This document shows, piece after piece, positions 8,347 to 18,074 of a stretch of DNA of 64,000 nucleotides; the stretch's first letter is position 1, and every line of letters starts with the position of its first letter. Origin of the DNA: an uncultured Gammaproteobacteria bacterium (GTDB lineage: Bacteria > Pseudomonadota > Gammaproteobacteria > Magnimaribacterales > Magnimaribacteraceae); contig CAJWPI010000004.1 in the NCBI GenBank assembly GCA_913045055.1, positions 1-64,000 of the forward strand, given 5' to 3'. A program made the position numbers and the translations under genes. Under the pieces are notes generated by a model. The model saw only the letters and a list, made by a program, of their open reading frames with translations, made no database searches and had not been told where the DNA came from.

Positions 8347-9160
8347 CCTTTGGTAGTCTTAGCTTTGCCATTTGCCTAGCCTGACCTATTAAATTGTCTT
8401 CGGAATCCCAAATTTCATCATCTTCTTCAAGAAATCCTGAGGTCACAAAATCTGTTTTACCTCTCATCTTAAGTGGTCCAGGTGAAGGTTTCTGCATCAA
8501 ATGAAGTGTTAGTTCTATCGAAGGTACCCAACCTCTAGAGCCTAATCTATTAAAAATAGGAGGTGACATGGTGTCTAAGAAAAATATAACTGAAAATAAG
8601 TCAGCTGGTTCTCCCCCGGGCCAAGACATATAAGCATCTAAACAAGCTCTATCTCTCTCACGATCTTCTTCCCACCAATCGCTCTTAGGAGTAAACCTTC
8701 TATCGATTTGTTTTTCTAGAACTGGGGTAAATCCTTTTTTATAGGGCATCTTGATACACTCTTCTATTGGTGGAAAGTCAGGTGGTCCTCTCTCTTGAAG
8801 AGTATCTCCCTTAGATTTTGAAAAGTCAGTAAAACAAGCAGTAAATCTTATCCTCTCTTCTTCTCCTTGTATAAATCTTAGCAAAGCTGTCGATACACTT
8901 CTTCCAATGTTAAGTTTTTCTATCTCTAAGATAGCTTTTCCTGACTCAACTCTAGATAAATAGTGTCCTGTAATAGAAAGAGGGTCTTTATGATCTAAAC
9001 ATTCTGATAAAGCTCTAGCAGCTGTAGCCATTGAATAGCCTCCGTTAGCCACCCCTCCTATGTTCCAATCATCTGTTAACTCTGCTTCCCAGGTATTTTC
9101 GTCTTTTCTCTTAACAGAAGTATCCTTAAGAAACTTTGGGTAACCTATATCTTGACTCAT
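8342..9160 (-). CDS. Acyl-CoA thioesterase-like protein (double hotdog)
   Basis: 272 residues, the length of two fused hotdog domains as in TesB-like/4HBT_3 thioesterases. WNIGGVANGGYSMATAARAL near residues 33-52 matches the N-terminal hotdog substrate-binding helix of this family, and the second half contains WVPSIELTLHLMQKP and the strand pair ending DFVTSGFLEEDDEIWD. It probably hydrolyses acyl-CoA esters in the cytoplasm. It sits ten bases after a small membrane-protein gene. The family is recognised by overall pattern rather than by a unique catalytic motif. Confidence 0.75.
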   Translation of the reverse strand: MSQDIGYPKFLKDTSVKRKDENTWEAELTDDWNIGGVANGGYSMATAARALSECLDHKDPLSITGHYLSRVESGKAILEIEKLNIGRSVSTALLRFIQGEEERIRFTACFTDFSKSKGDTLQERGPPDFPPIEECIKMPYKKGFTPVLEKQIDRRFTPKSDWWEEDRERDRACLDAYMSWPGGEPADLFSVIFFLDTMSPPIFNRLGSRGWVPSIELTLHLMQKPSPGPLKMRGKTDFVTSGFLEEDDEIWDSEDNLIGQARQMAKLRLPKD

Positions 9161-9170
9161 AAAAGTTTAA

Positions 9171-9545
9171 TTAAGCTCTTTCTTTCTTCATGAGATAAAC
9201 ACAAAACACTAGAATCACTGTCATTACTATTTCACCTACAATAGCTGAAGTTAAGGGGTCTGCACCATGAACTACAACCGATAAACTTCTAAAAATAGCA
9301 GCAGAACCCAATAGGGAAATAGATGCATAAAGCCAAACATACTCAGCTCTGTATGCAGCTATACAAGAAAATAATCCAGCGGTAAAAAAGAAAGCGGAAA
9401 AGTCACCAATCTGAGTATTACGCGCCATTCCTTCTAACAAAGGCATTTCTAGGCTTATTGCTGCTGATTCTGGATCTATAACCCATCCCACGCATATCCA
9501 AAGCATAAAAAGCCCAATAATTCCTGATAATATTCTTGCAATCAT
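9171..9545 (-). CDS. Small four-helix integral membrane protein
   Basis: 124 residues with four predicted membrane helices (about 5-22, 48-66, 70-88, 100-118) and little else. I do not recognise a family with confidence; the organisation resembles DUF4345-type proteins. It lies between the PQQ sugar dehydrogenase gene (27 bases upstream) and the thioesterase gene (10 bases downstream), and is probably co-transcribed with them. Inner membrane expected. Confidence 0.65.
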   Translation of the reverse strand: MIARILSGIIGLFMLWICVGWVIDPESAAISLEMPLLEGMARNTQIGDFSAFFFTAGLFSCIAAYRAEYVWLYASISLLGSAAIFRSLSVVVHGADPLTSAIVGEIVMTVILVFCVYLMKKERA

Positions 9546-9572
9546 TTTTAACTCCTATTCTTTATAAAAAAT

Positions 9573-10718
9573 TCATTTGTTTGGTTTTACTCTAATGAGT
9601 TTTCCTCCTTGTGGGTTTAGCTGATTAGGAAATTCATCTGTTGCCAATACTAAACTGCCATCTGGTGCTGTAACAACATTTCTTATTCTTTTCCCTAAAG
9701 CTGTAAAAAGAATTTCTTCTTCTATAACTTTATTTCCATTTATAGAGATTCTTCTTACATCACCTGGTACCAATCCAGATATAAATAAATTACCTTTCCA
9801 TTTAGCAAATAGATCACCATCATAAAAAGTCATTCCTGAGGGGGCTATTGAGGGTGTCCAATAATGTATTGGTTGTTCCATTCCCGCTTTCTCCTTAAAA
9901 GGTGAAATGAGAGCTCCGCTATAATCAATACCATAAGTAATAGCAGGCCAACCATAATTCTTTCCTTTCTCAATAATATTTAATTCATCTCCACCTCTAG
10001 GGCCGTGTTCATGTTCATAAACTATGGATCCGTCTGTATTAGTAGCTAAACCTTGTTGATTTCTATGGCCGTAAGACCAAATTTCTGGTTTTGCACCTGG
10101 GGTTGATAAGAAAGGGTTGTCTTCTGGTATTGAACCATCATCATTGAGCCTAATAACTTTACCATAATGATTATCAAGTTTTTGGGCCATTTCCCTGTAA
10201 CTAAACCCATCACCTGAAGTTATTAAGAGAGTTCCATCTGCTAAAAAGACCATTTTGGCTCCATAGTGATTAGAAGTTTTTCTTGAAGGATTTGCTTTAA
10301 ATATAGTCTTAACTTCCTTCAAAGCAAGTCCTTCTAGCTTACCTCTTACTACCCGTAGAGTGTTTAGCCTTTTATTAAGAGGGTCTGTTTCTGAAAAGGC
10401 TAAATAAAGATATTTATTCTCAGTAAAATTTGGGTGCAATACTATTCCCTCTAATCCACCTTGACCCCTAAACAGGCTATCTGGAACTCCCGATACAGAC
10501 TCTTCTAGAAGATTTCCATTTTTTATTACCCTCAGTTTGCCAGTTTTTTCTGTAACTAAGATCTCATTATTTGATATAAAAGCGATTCCCCATGGAAAAC
10601 TTAGTCCTTCTGCAATAGTCTCAAACTTGTACTCTTTTTTATGATTATCTGAATAAACAAAAGAACAGGCAAAGCAAGCTATAGTTAATATACCTATTTT
10701 AAAAAGATGGTTTTTCAT
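9573..10718 (-). CDS. Soluble PQQ-dependent sugar dehydrogenase (GSDH family)
   Basis: 381 residues with an N-terminal signal peptide, so periplasmic. Six-bladed propeller hallmarks: LSFPWGIAFISNNEILVTEKTGKL at the start, GGLEGIVLHPNF, the catalytic-histidine blade (NHYGAKMVFLADGTLLITSGD), SYGHRNQQGLA, and the EHGPRGGDELNII calcium/PQQ-binding segment. The family includes Asd/YliI aldose dehydrogenases, which oxidise sugars to lactones with PQQ. No PQQ biosynthesis gene is visible here. It overlaps the upstream membrane-protein gene by four bases, so translation is coupled. Confidence 0.92.
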   Translation of the reverse strand: MKNHLFKIGILTIACFACSFVYSDNHKKEYKFETIAEGLSFPWGIAFISNNEILVTEKTGKLRVIKNGNLLEESVSGVPDSLFRGQGGLEGIVLHPNFTENKYLYLAFSETDPLNKRLNTLRVVRGKLEGLALKEVKTIFKANPSRKTSNHYGAKMVFLADGTLLITSGDGFSYREMAQKLDNHYGKVIRLNDDGSIPEDNPFLSTPGAKPEIWSYGHRNQQGLATNTDGSIVYEHEHGPRGGDELNIIEKGKNYGWPAITYGIDYSGALISPFKEKAGMEQPIHYWTPSIAPSGMTFYDGDLFAKWKGNLFISGLVPGDVRRISINGNKVIEEEILFTALGKRIRNVVTAPDGSLVLATDEFPNQLNPQGGKLIRVKPNK

Positions 10719-11188
10719 ATTTCTACCTTATTTAATCTAGATCCAAAAAAATGGCCCCCTAAATAACCACAGATAATTAATGTAACCTTACCTATAGGTG
10801 TTCTAGCTCCAGCTAAAGCATCTACTCCAAAGAATATTAGGGGCATTAAGTAAACTATAGACACAAGTGCTATAGCGCCTGCTATACCATAAGCATATTT
10901 CTTTTGAACATCCACCCATTCCAAGAGAACCCAAGTGACGCCAAAGCTAATAAAGAAACCAAAAGTTATAATTGATAGTAACAGAGGAAAAGGTGCCGGG
11001 GGAGCTGGTGTTAAAGACATAAAGACAAAGTCATGGTATATGCTAGAAAAGAAAACCCCTAAAGTTATTGGCATATCAATGCTTGTAAGCCAAATTAAAT
11101 TAGATATCGTTGTCTGAGCTCCAACTAAGAAAGAAACAAGAAGTATAGAAAGAGCTAGAAAAACAACTTTTTTTGTTTGGTTTTTCAT
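10715..11188 (-). CDS. Small integral membrane protein of unknown function
   Basis: 157 residues with four predicted membrane helices and short loops. The stop overlaps the start of the PQQ sugar dehydrogenase (ATGA), a strong sign of co-expression. No family is recognised; a membrane partner or electron-accepting role for the dehydrogenase is only a guess from position. Confidence 0.65.
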   Translation of the reverse strand: MKNQTKKVVFLALSILLVSFLVGAQTTISNLIWLTSIDMPITLGVFFSSIYHDFVFMSLTPAPPAPFPLLLSIITFGFFISFGVTWVLLEWVDVQKKYAYGIAGAIALVSIVYLMPLIFFGVDALAGARTPIGKVTLIICGYLGGHFFGSRLNKVEI

Positions 11189-11236
11189 GATTATTTATCA
11201 ATATACATGTTTTAATTTAATGAATAAATCTGAGGT

Positions 11237-12463
11237 TTAATCTCTAATTGTATTTGCTACATCAGTAAGCATCATACCCTCAATCATCTCTTTATTGGCT
11301 TTCTCTCTAGCTTCCATTCTTGTAATCTCTTTTTCGTTGATTCCTAACTCTGTAAGCACTTCCCTGTTGTGTTGTCCTAGTATAGGGGCATGAGATTTTG
11401 GAAAATCATTTTGATTTAAAAATTCAAAAGGTGGTCTAGGTAACCTCATTTTTCCAGCTACTGGGTGTTCTGTTTCAACAAGAGATTCTTGTTCTTTAAC
11501 TTGGGGATCTTCATGAATTTCATCTAGGCTGTTTACTACTGCTACTGGTATGCCTAGTTTATCTAGTTCCTTCCTTAATTCTTCAGCATCCTTATCTTGT
11601 AAAATTTTATTTACTTTATTAACTAGTTCTTCTGCATTCACTACTCTTTGCTGCATTGTCGCAAATCTTTCATCTTCATACAGATCAGTACCAACGAGTT
11701 GACAAAACTTTTCAAAATCTGGATCAGCTACAAGAATAATACATATACTTTTGTCCTTAACTTTGAAAAGAGGAAAATAATCAGCTAGCTCCCCTGCATT
11801 TACCACCCCTTCACCTAAAAATGTCCTAGACCACATAACATCAGGCCAAATGTAATATAAAGCCGAATCAAGCATCGAGATAGGAAGATATTGCCCCTTG
11901 CCGTGCTTCTCTCTATAGAATAAAGCAGAAGAAATGGCTTGTGCTGCTGTCAAACCGGTAACTTTATCAAAGACTATAGTTCTAAATAACTCTGGTCTTT
12001 CCGAATTCTGTGCAGAAGCACTTCCCGCTGTTGCTTGTACTAAAGGATCATAAACTCTTATGTTCTTATAAGGACCTGTCTGCCCATAACCTGATATCGA
12101 TACGTATATAATTCTTTTATTAATACTCTTTACTTTCTCATAATCTATTCCTAACTTCTTTACTACCCCAGGTCTATAGTTTTCTATCAGAACGTCGGCA
12201 TGCTTAATCAACTCTTTTAATGCCTTAAAATCTTCCTTATTTTTAAGATCCAAGGCTACAGAACGTTTGTTTCTATTTATAACTGAAAACATGGCACCCA
12301 TTCCTGCTCTTGTGCCTCCCATAAACCTTGCTAAATCTCCTATGCCAGGAGGCTCAACTTTTATAACATCAGCTCCTTGGTCAGCTAACATCATGCCTGC
12401 AAAAGGCCCTGATACTGTTGAAGTAAGTTCTATAACCTTCAAATCTTCTAGTGGTCCAGACAT
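11237..12463 (-). CDS. Class III CoA-transferase (CaiB/BaiF family)
   Basis: 408 residues. The N-terminal LEDLKVIELTSTVSGPFAGMMLADQGADVIKVEPPGIGD is the typical start of this family, followed by NKRSVALDLK, ENYRPGVVKKLGIDY and YVSISGYGQTGPY. MLDSAL near residue 197 sits where the family's catalytic aspartate is expected. These enzymes move CoA between carboxylic acids or racemise 2-methylacyl-CoA. The C-terminal 25 residues after ELGINEKEI are longer than usual. Divergent from tatD, with 46 bases between the start codons that must contain both promoters. Confidence 0.88.
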   Translation of the reverse strand: MSGPLEDLKVIELTSTVSGPFAGMMLADQGADVIKVEPPGIGDLARFMGGTRAGMGAMFSVINRNKRSVALDLKNKEDFKALKELIKHADVLIENYRPGVVKKLGIDYEKVKSINKRIIYVSISGYGQTGPYKNIRVYDPLVQATAGSASAQNSERPELFRTIVFDKVTGLTAAQAISSALFYREKHGKGQYLPISMLDSALYYIWPDVMWSRTFLGEGVVNAGELADYFPLFKVKDKSICIILVADPDFEKFCQLVGTDLYEDERFATMQQRVVNAEELVNKVNKILQDKDAEELRKELDKLGIPVAVVNSLDEIHEDPQVKEQESLVETEHPVAGKMRLPRPPFEFLNQNDFPKSHAPILGQHNREVLTELGINEKEITRMEAREKANKEMIEGMMLTDVANTIRD

Positions 12464-12509
12464 CTACGTATCTCCTTCAAAAATTCTCCCTTATAATAAA
12501 GCAACGTTT

Positions 12510-13307
12510 ATGTCTAAAGAACAATTTTTTGATATAGGGGTTAATTTAACCCATCCATCTTTTGATAAAGATTTACCTCAAGTCATAAGTGAAGCTTTAT
12601 CTGTGGGTGTAAAAAAGATGTGTATCACAGGTATAGATCTAGAGGATAGTATTAAAGCAGTTGAATTATCCCTCTCTTCACCAGAAACTCTCATTAGTAC
12701 TGCAGGTATTCACCCTCATAATGCAAAACTTTACTCAAGTGACTATTTTTCTGAAATTTATTCTCTCTTCGATAACAACCAGGTTGTAGCTATTGGAGAA
12801 ACCGGACTGGATTTTTATAGAAATTATTCATCACCTAAAGAACAGAAAAAAAGTTTTGAAGCTCATCTTGAAGCTTCTATTGACCTTCAGATTCCTTTAT
12901 TTCTTCACGTACGAGAAGCACATAAAACTTTTTTTGAGATGCTTAATCCAGTAAAAGACTCCTTGCCAAAAACAGTAGTTCATTGCTTTACAGGTTCTAA
13001 AAAAGAATTAATTCAATATATAGAAATGAATTTTTACATTGGGTTAACTGGTTGGATCTGCGATGAAAGAAGGGGTGGGCACTTAAAGGAACTAGTTCAC
13101 TTAATCCCTTCTAAAAAATTACTATGTGAGACTGATGCTCCTTATTTGATACCAAGAGATCTAGACTCTCCCAATAATGGCAGAAATGAACCAAAATATC
13201 TTCCTCACATCGTGAACGAGATAGCTTCCAACCTTAACGAAGATAGATCTAAAGTAGCTAATAGAATATATAAAAATAGTTGCGAGTTTTTTGATTTAGA
13301 TAGATAA
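12510..13307 (+). CDS. tatD: TatD-family metal-dependent hydrolase
   Basis: 265 residues. The frame is open back to 12267, but that extension lies antisense to the CoA-transferase gene and is not conserved; the start at 12510 gives FFDIGVNLTHPSF, matching the TatD N-terminus. Metal ligands and motifs: GETGLDFYR, FLHVREAHK, VHCFTGS and CETDAPYL. TatD proteins are 3'-5' DNA exonucleases linked to DNA repair. The last 12 bases overlap the 3' end of the convergent glutaredoxin gene. Confidence 0.93.
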   Translation: MSKEQFFDIGVNLTHPSFDKDLPQVISEALSVGVKKMCITGIDLEDSIKAVELSLSSPETLISTAGIHPHNAKLYSSDYFSEIYSLFDNNQVVAIGETGLDFYRNYSSPKEQKKSFEAHLEASIDLQIPLFLHVREAHKTFFEMLNPVKDSLPKTVVHCFTGSKKELIQYIEMNFYIGLTGWICDERRGGHLKELVHLIPSKKLLCETDAPYLIPRDLDSPNNGRNEPKYLPHIVNEIASNLNEDRSKVANRIYKNSCEFFDLDR

Positions 13308-13526
13308 GAACTGTTCTATATCATGAGCTTTGAAAGGCCAAAATAATTCCTTATCATTAGCTAATAATACCGGTATCTTGTCCCAATATTTTGTATTTAG
13401 TTCCCTTGTTTCATAAACATCTTTCTCTTTAATAATGTATGAATCTAAATCAAGATCTTCCAACATATTTAAAGTGTCTTGGCAGAGAGGACAGTCCTTT
13501 CCTGTAATTACTATAAGTTCTTTCAA
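13296..13526 (-). CDS. Glutaredoxin-family protein
   Basis: 76 residues with the redox motif CPLC (GKDCPLCQDT) at residues 12-15 and a conserved cis-proline segment KIPVLL. This is the short DUF836/YbbN-independent glutaredoxin-like group. The start is a TTG that overlaps the stop of the preceding CoA-transferase (TTGA), with GGTGGAG just upstream as ribosome-binding site. It probably handles thiol-disulfide exchange. Tail-to-tail overlap with tatD. Confidence 0.85.
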   Translation of the reverse strand: MKELIVITGKDCPLCQDTLNMLEDLDLDSYIIKEKDVYETRELNTKYWDKIPVLLANDKELFWPFKAHDIEQFLSI

Positions 13527-14653
13527 GCTACTCCACCTGAACTCTTAAGAGCTTTTATTTCCTTATCTTTTATACCTAAACTCATTAGAATCTCCTCAGT
13601 ATGTTCACCAACTAATGCAGGTGGTGAGTTGACCTCAGGAGATGTTTTTGAAAATCTAGGTGCAGGTGCAGGTTGGATTACTCCCTCCATTTCTATAAAG
13701 GTTTCCCTGGCTTTATTATGAGGATGATTAGGTGCTTCTGACATATCTAACACTGGAGAAAAACATACATCAGTTCCTTCCATTAACTTGCACCACTCAT
13801 CTCTAGATTTTTGTAAAAATGTCTTAGTGATCTGTTTTTTTAGTTCTGGCCAAGAGCTTCTAGACATTTGATCATCAAAAGCTGGGTCATCTAAAGAAGC
13901 TATCTCTCTTAAAATCTTGTAAAACTGGGGTTCTATTGATCCGATTGATATATATTTTCCATCTTTACACTCGTAAGTGTCATAGAAATGAGCCCCGCCA
14001 TCTAGTAGATTTTTACCAAGACCCTCCTGCCAGAATCCTGTGCTATACATTGAATATATCATGGTCATTAGTAAAGCTGATCCGTCTACCATTGCTGCGT
14101 CAACTACTTGACCATTTCCGGATTCTTTTGTTTCAAGTAACGCACAAACTATTCCTAAAGCCAGCAACATGCCACCTCCTCCAAAATCACCGATAAGATT
14201 CAGGGGGGGTACTGGAGGTGAGTCTGGTCTGCCTATTGCTGCTAAAGCACCAGATAAAGAGATATAATTTATATCATGTCCAGCTGCATTAGCTAAAGGA
14301 CCTTCCTGACCCCATCCTGTCATTCTTCCAAAAACTATCTTCTTATTCCTTTCTAAGCATATATCTGGTCCTAAACCCAACCTTTCCATAACGCCAGGTC
14401 TAAATCCCTCAAATATTACATCAGACTTTTCTACGAGTTTTAATACTATTTCTATACCATCTTTGTTTTTTAGGTCTATTGCTATGGACTTTTTACCTCT
14501 ATTTGAGGGCTCTTGTCTTGACCCTCCTCCAGAGGCTGAAGCTCTATCAATTCTAATGACTTCTGCTCCTAAATCAGCAAGAACCATTCCACAAAAAGGT
14601 CCAGGGCCTATACCAGCCATTTCTAATATTTTTATTCCTTTTAGTGGACCCAT
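13523..14653 (-). CDS. Alpha-methylacyl-CoA racemase-like class III CoA-transferase
   Basis: 376 residues, the length and motif order of AMACR/Mcr: MGPLKGIKILEMAGIGPGPF at the start, GRMTGWGQEGPLANAAGHDINY (the histidine acting as one acid/base), GDFGGGGM (the aspartate acting as the other), and IGSIEPQFY. The Mcr enzymes interconvert (R)- and (S)-2-methylacyl-CoA so that branched isoprenoid or sterol side chains can enter beta-oxidation. This fits the acyl-CoA catabolism encoded at the right end of the window. It is followed at once by the glutaredoxin gene. Confidence 0.88.
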   Translation of the reverse strand: MGPLKGIKILEMAGIGPGPFCGMVLADLGAEVIRIDRASASGGGSRQEPSNRGKKSIAIDLKNKDGIEIVLKLVEKSDVIFEGFRPGVMERLGLGPDICLERNKKIVFGRMTGWGQEGPLANAAGHDINYISLSGALAAIGRPDSPPVPPLNLIGDFGGGGMLLALGIVCALLETKESGNGQVVDAAMVDGSALLMTMIYSMYSTGFWQEGLGKNLLDGGAHFYDTYECKDGKYISIGSIEPQFYKILREIASLDDPAFDDQMSRSSWPELKKQITKTFLQKSRDEWCKLMEGTDVCFSPVLDMSEAPNHPHNKARETFIEMEGVIQPAPAPRFSKTSPEVNSPPALVGEHTEEILMSLGIKDKEIKALKSSGGVA

Positions 14654-14669
14654 AAAAATCTCCTTTTAC

Positions 14670-17138
14670 TTATTTTTCTTTACCTAAAGGTTTAAGAATA
14701 ATGAGTAATTGTGGTAACAAAGTTAACGCTCCCATTAATGCCATAAACATTGCTAGTGAAACAAATAATCCAAAATAAACAGTTGGGTTAAAGTTTGAAG
14801 TAACTAGAACTAAAAATCCAATGATAATTGTCGAAGAAGTATAAAACATAGCTCTTCCTATAGTGCTATGACTATTTTTCATTGAAACTTCATAATTAGA
14901 TGATTTTATAAACTCCAACTTGAACCTGTGAATATAATGAATAGTATTATCTACAGCCATTCCTACGCTAATTGCTGCTACAGTAATGGTCATAATATCT
15001 AGAGGAACCTTCATCCAACCCATTGTTCCTAAAACTACCGATGCCGCTAAAAGATTTGGAACCATTCCTATGACGGCTAAATAAATTGAACGGAATAAAA
15101 TCCCAAACATAATCATTATTACTACAAAAACCACTCCTAAAGTTCCAATTTGAGAACTAAACAGGCTTTGTAGCATGTTGTTGTAAAGTACTGCTAAGCC
15201 AGTTAATCTATATTCTCCCTCTTGAAATCCAAATTCATCTTTTAAAGTTTTTTCTATTTCAAGCAATAAATCATTTCTTTTTAAAGTTTTGCTGGTCTCT
15301 AAAACTCTAGAAGATATTCGCACTTGATTCTCGTCTGTACTTATATAAGAACTAAGTAAGGTGTCTTTTATATCTTCAGGGAGAAGGTTTTTTACTAAAG
15401 CCAAATCTAATTCAGAGATAGGTTCTCCTTCCTTTAATTCCTCAGCTACCTTTATACCGCTTGCAACAGACAAAACTTTACCTACTTCAGGTAAAGAATC
15501 TATGTAGTCATGAACTGCTTCAAGTCTTTTTATATTTATAGTATTCCACCAGTACCCATTTACTTCAGTTTCATCAAAACCAAAGTCATCTTCGAAATCT
15601 TCATCAAACCCTGATGTATCTTCAAAAAATTCTTTGGGTGCTTCTAGAATAATGTCTAAAGGTGCAGTACCACCTAACTTAAGATCTAAAAGTTCCATCC
15701 CCTGATAAATTTCAGTTGATTCTTTAAAGTAGTCTATAAATCTATTCTCTACAGTCAGCTTACTTATACCAGCCAGAGAAAATACTAATAATAAAGCGCT
15801 TAACACGACTACGACTCTTCCATTCTTAGAAGTAAACGAAGAGAAGTACAACGTAAATCCTTTAGTAAAATCCTTTTCGGAATCTGAATTTAATCTATTA
15901 ATCAAAGACATGATTGAAGGAAGTATTGTGAAAGTGAAGATAAAAGCGAAAAAAATGCCTACAACCATCATCTTTCCAAATTCAATAACAGGTTTAATCT
16001 CACTTATTGATAATGATGCAAAAGCAACCATCGTAGTCAAAGCTGTATAAAGGCAAGGCTTGAACATCTCTTGGATAGTTAAAGAAACCAATTCTTTCTG
16101 AGGTAAAGAAGCCTCTCTAGTAGCTATTTCCTGATATCTTACAATTATATGTATAGATAAAGAGATGGAAATAATTAGTAAAAGTGCAATAAAGTTTGAA
16201 GATACTACTGTAACGCGCCAGTCAACTAACCCTAAAAAACCTACAACAAATAAACCAACTACTCCACTGCATAAAAGTGGTAGCACAACCCATCTAAGCT
16301 GTTGAAAGACAATGCTTAAAGTCAGAATAAAGATTAAGAATACTCCTACCCCAAAGTAATTTAAATCACTTTTGACAAAGCTCATCATGTCAGATGCAAT
16401 CATTGCTGTTCCTCCAAGGTATAGCGAACCCAACGCAGAAGAATCTTGCAGAATCTCTCTTACTTCTCTAACAAGCTTATCTCTTGCTTCTGCTTCTTTA
16501 TTGTTTAAATTGCTTATTAAAGAATTAACTTCATCTATCTGATCCTGGATAGACAAATCTCCATCTTCAAGCAGCTTGTTTAGTTCATACCGGGTTTGTA
16601 TAGCTCTATCATATATTTCATTTTCTGGAAGATTTAATTGTAAGGCAGTCGTTTTTCCATCTTTACTTACAAGCAGTTCGGCATACAGAGGGCTATCCTG
16701 AAATTCTTGCTTAGCTAGACTTAAATCTACTCCTTCATGTTCAATAGTCTTTAAATTATTTGCTAATTCACTCATAGACATTTTTGGACTAAAGAGTAAT
16801 GGCGCGTCTAGATAACTCAGTACGTCAGTAACTCCTTCAAGTTTTTCAAATCTATTTGTAAGCTTCCTTACATTCTTAATGCTTTCTTCAGAAAATAATG
16901 GTTTTTCAGGAGTAAAAAGCACTACTAGAAAATCTCCGGTTGAGTAAGAGTTACTTATTTCTCGGTAATACTTTAGGTCTTCGTCATTCTCTAAAACTAA
17001 AGAATCAGATGAAGCTTCAAGTTTGAAATCAGATATATGTAAGGTGGATATAAAGAGTAAAAACAATCCAATAACTAATACTATTATTGATCTTTGTGAT
17101 ATCAACGAAGCGAATGAAGTTAGGGCTTTATTAAACAT
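14670..17138 (-). CDS. RND-superfamily exporter (MMPL type)
   Basis: 822 residues with the twelve-helix, two-repeat architecture of MMPL/SSD-type RND proteins: one N-terminal helix (about 17-35), a large periplasmic loop, five helices (about 255-410), then the same layout repeated. Motifs include ISISLSIHIIVRYQEI and TITVAAISVGMAVDNTIHYIHRFK, typical of this group. Relatives move lipids, hopanoids or siderophores across the envelope. An acidic insert EDFEDDFGFDETEVNG occurs in the second loop. It lies 16 bases before the racemase-like gene; no adaptor protein is encoded next to it. Confidence 0.9.
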   Translation of the reverse strand: MFNKALTSFASLISQRSIIVLVIGLFLLFISTLHISDFKLEASSDSLVLENDEDLKYYREISNSYSTGDFLVVLFTPEKPLFSEESIKNVRKLTNRFEKLEGVTDVLSYLDAPLLFSPKMSMSELANNLKTIEHEGVDLSLAKQEFQDSPLYAELLVSKDGKTTALQLNLPENEIYDRAIQTRYELNKLLEDGDLSIQDQIDEVNSLISNLNNKEAEARDKLVREVREILQDSSALGSLYLGGTAMIASDMMSFVKSDLNYFGVGVFLIFILTLSIVFQQLRWVVLPLLCSGVVGLFVVGFLGLVDWRVTVVSSNFIALLLIISISLSIHIIVRYQEIATREASLPQKELVSLTIQEMFKPCLYTALTTMVAFASLSISEIKPVIEFGKMMVVGIFFAFIFTFTILPSIMSLINRLNSDSEKDFTKGFTLYFSSFTSKNGRVVVVLSALLLVFSLAGISKLTVENRFIDYFKESTEIYQGMELLDLKLGGTAPLDIILEAPKEFFEDTSGFDEDFEDDFGFDETEVNGYWWNTINIKRLEAVHDYIDSLPEVGKVLSVASGIKVAEELKEGEPISELDLALVKNLLPEDIKDTLLSSYISTDENQVRISSRVLETSKTLKRNDLLLEIEKTLKDEFGFQEGEYRLTGLAVLYNNMLQSLFSSQIGTLGVVFVVIMIMFGILFRSIYLAVIGMVPNLLAASVVLGTMGWMKVPLDIMTITVAAISVGMAVDNTIHYIHRFKLEFIKSSNYEVSMKNSHSTIGRAMFYTSSTIIIGFLVLVTSNFNPTVYFGLFVSLAMFMALMGALTLLPQLLIILKPLGKEK

Positions 17139-17147
17139 TCTTGAAGA

Positions 17148-18065
17148 TTATTTTCTTGCTGATTGTCCTAAATGCTTAAAGCCTCGTGCTTCAGCTAATT
17201 CTATTTGTTTCTGTCTTTGAGCAAATCTTGTTTTATCTTCTTCGGAAGAAATATTATGGCAATAAGGGCAAGACACTCCCTTTACATAATGGACTGAAGA
17301 TTGATCATCCTCAGAAAGAGGCCTCCTACATCCAAAACACTGCATGTAATTCCCTTCATCAAGACATCTGTCTACCGAAACCCTTTCATCAAACACAAAA
17401 CATTCACCTTCCCACAATTGATCCTCTTTCTTTACTTTCTCTAAATAGTTAAGTACTCCTCCTTTCAACTGAAATACATCTTTAAATCCTTGATCAATTA
17501 AGAAAGATGAAGCTATCTCACAGCGAATTCCACCCGTGCAATACATTGCAATATTTTTTTCTTTAAGATCTGGGGAATTTGTTTCTACAAAATCTTTAAA
17601 CTCTGTGAAATTCGATATTAAAGGGTTAATTGATCTTCTAAAAGATCCAATGTTTGTTTCGTATTCATTTCTTACATCTATTAATAAAGTGTCTGAATCA
17701 TTAATAAGATCGTTCCATTCAATAGGTTCTACTGATCTACCACGTTCTTTTAAAGGATCAAAAGAACCCTCTAAAGGAAGAATTTGATCCTTAAAACGAA
17801 CCTTAAATCTCTTAAAGGGCGTTTTATTAGATTCCGACCAGTTAAGGCACTCAATATCTAACCCATAGTTATTTCTTAAAAGATTTACTAATTCTAAAAG
17901 ATCTTTTTTAGAGCCAGATAAAGTGGTATTTATTCCTTGAGGGGTGGATATAAAAGTGCCCAAAATCTTTAGTTTAAATCCCAGTCTTTCTATATCTCTA
18001 CCTAACTTCTTATAGTCTTTTAAAGAAGCTAGCTCATAAAAGCTTACTATAGTAGTTGATTTCAT
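17148..18065 (-). CDS. trhO: tRNA uridine(34) hydroxylase TrhO (rhodanese family)
   Basis: 305 residues, the expected length for TrhO/YceA, which forms 5-hydroxyuridine at tRNA position 34 in an oxygen-dependent way. The N-terminal acylphosphatase-like domain includes GTFISTPQGINTTLSG, the rhodanese domain includes LLIDVRNEYE and MYCTGGIRCE with the active-site Cys176, and the C-terminal cysteine-rich segment is MQCFGCRRPL...CPYCH. The gene lies nine bases after the bolA stop within the minus directon. Confidence 0.95.
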   Translation of the reverse strand: MKSTTIVSFYELASLKDYKKLGRDIERLGFKLKILGTFISTPQGINTTLSGSKKDLLELVNLLRNNYGLDIECLNWSESNKTPFKRFKVRFKDQILPLEGSFDPLKERGRSVEPIEWNDLINDSDTLLIDVRNEYETNIGSFRRSINPLISNFTEFKDFVETNSPDLKEKNIAMYCTGGIRCEIASSFLIDQGFKDVFQLKGGVLNYLEKVKKEDQLWEGECFVFDERVSVDRCLDEGNYMQCFGCRRPLSEDDQSSVHYVKGVSCPYCHNISSEEDKTRFAQRQKQIELAEARGFKHLGQSARK

Positions 18066-18074
18066 AGAAAAAGA

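Noticed and set aside
12267-12509. N-terminal extension of tatD in the same open frame
   Set aside because: It is antisense to the conserved N-terminus of the CoA-transferase, and the TatD fold begins exactly at the later ATG.
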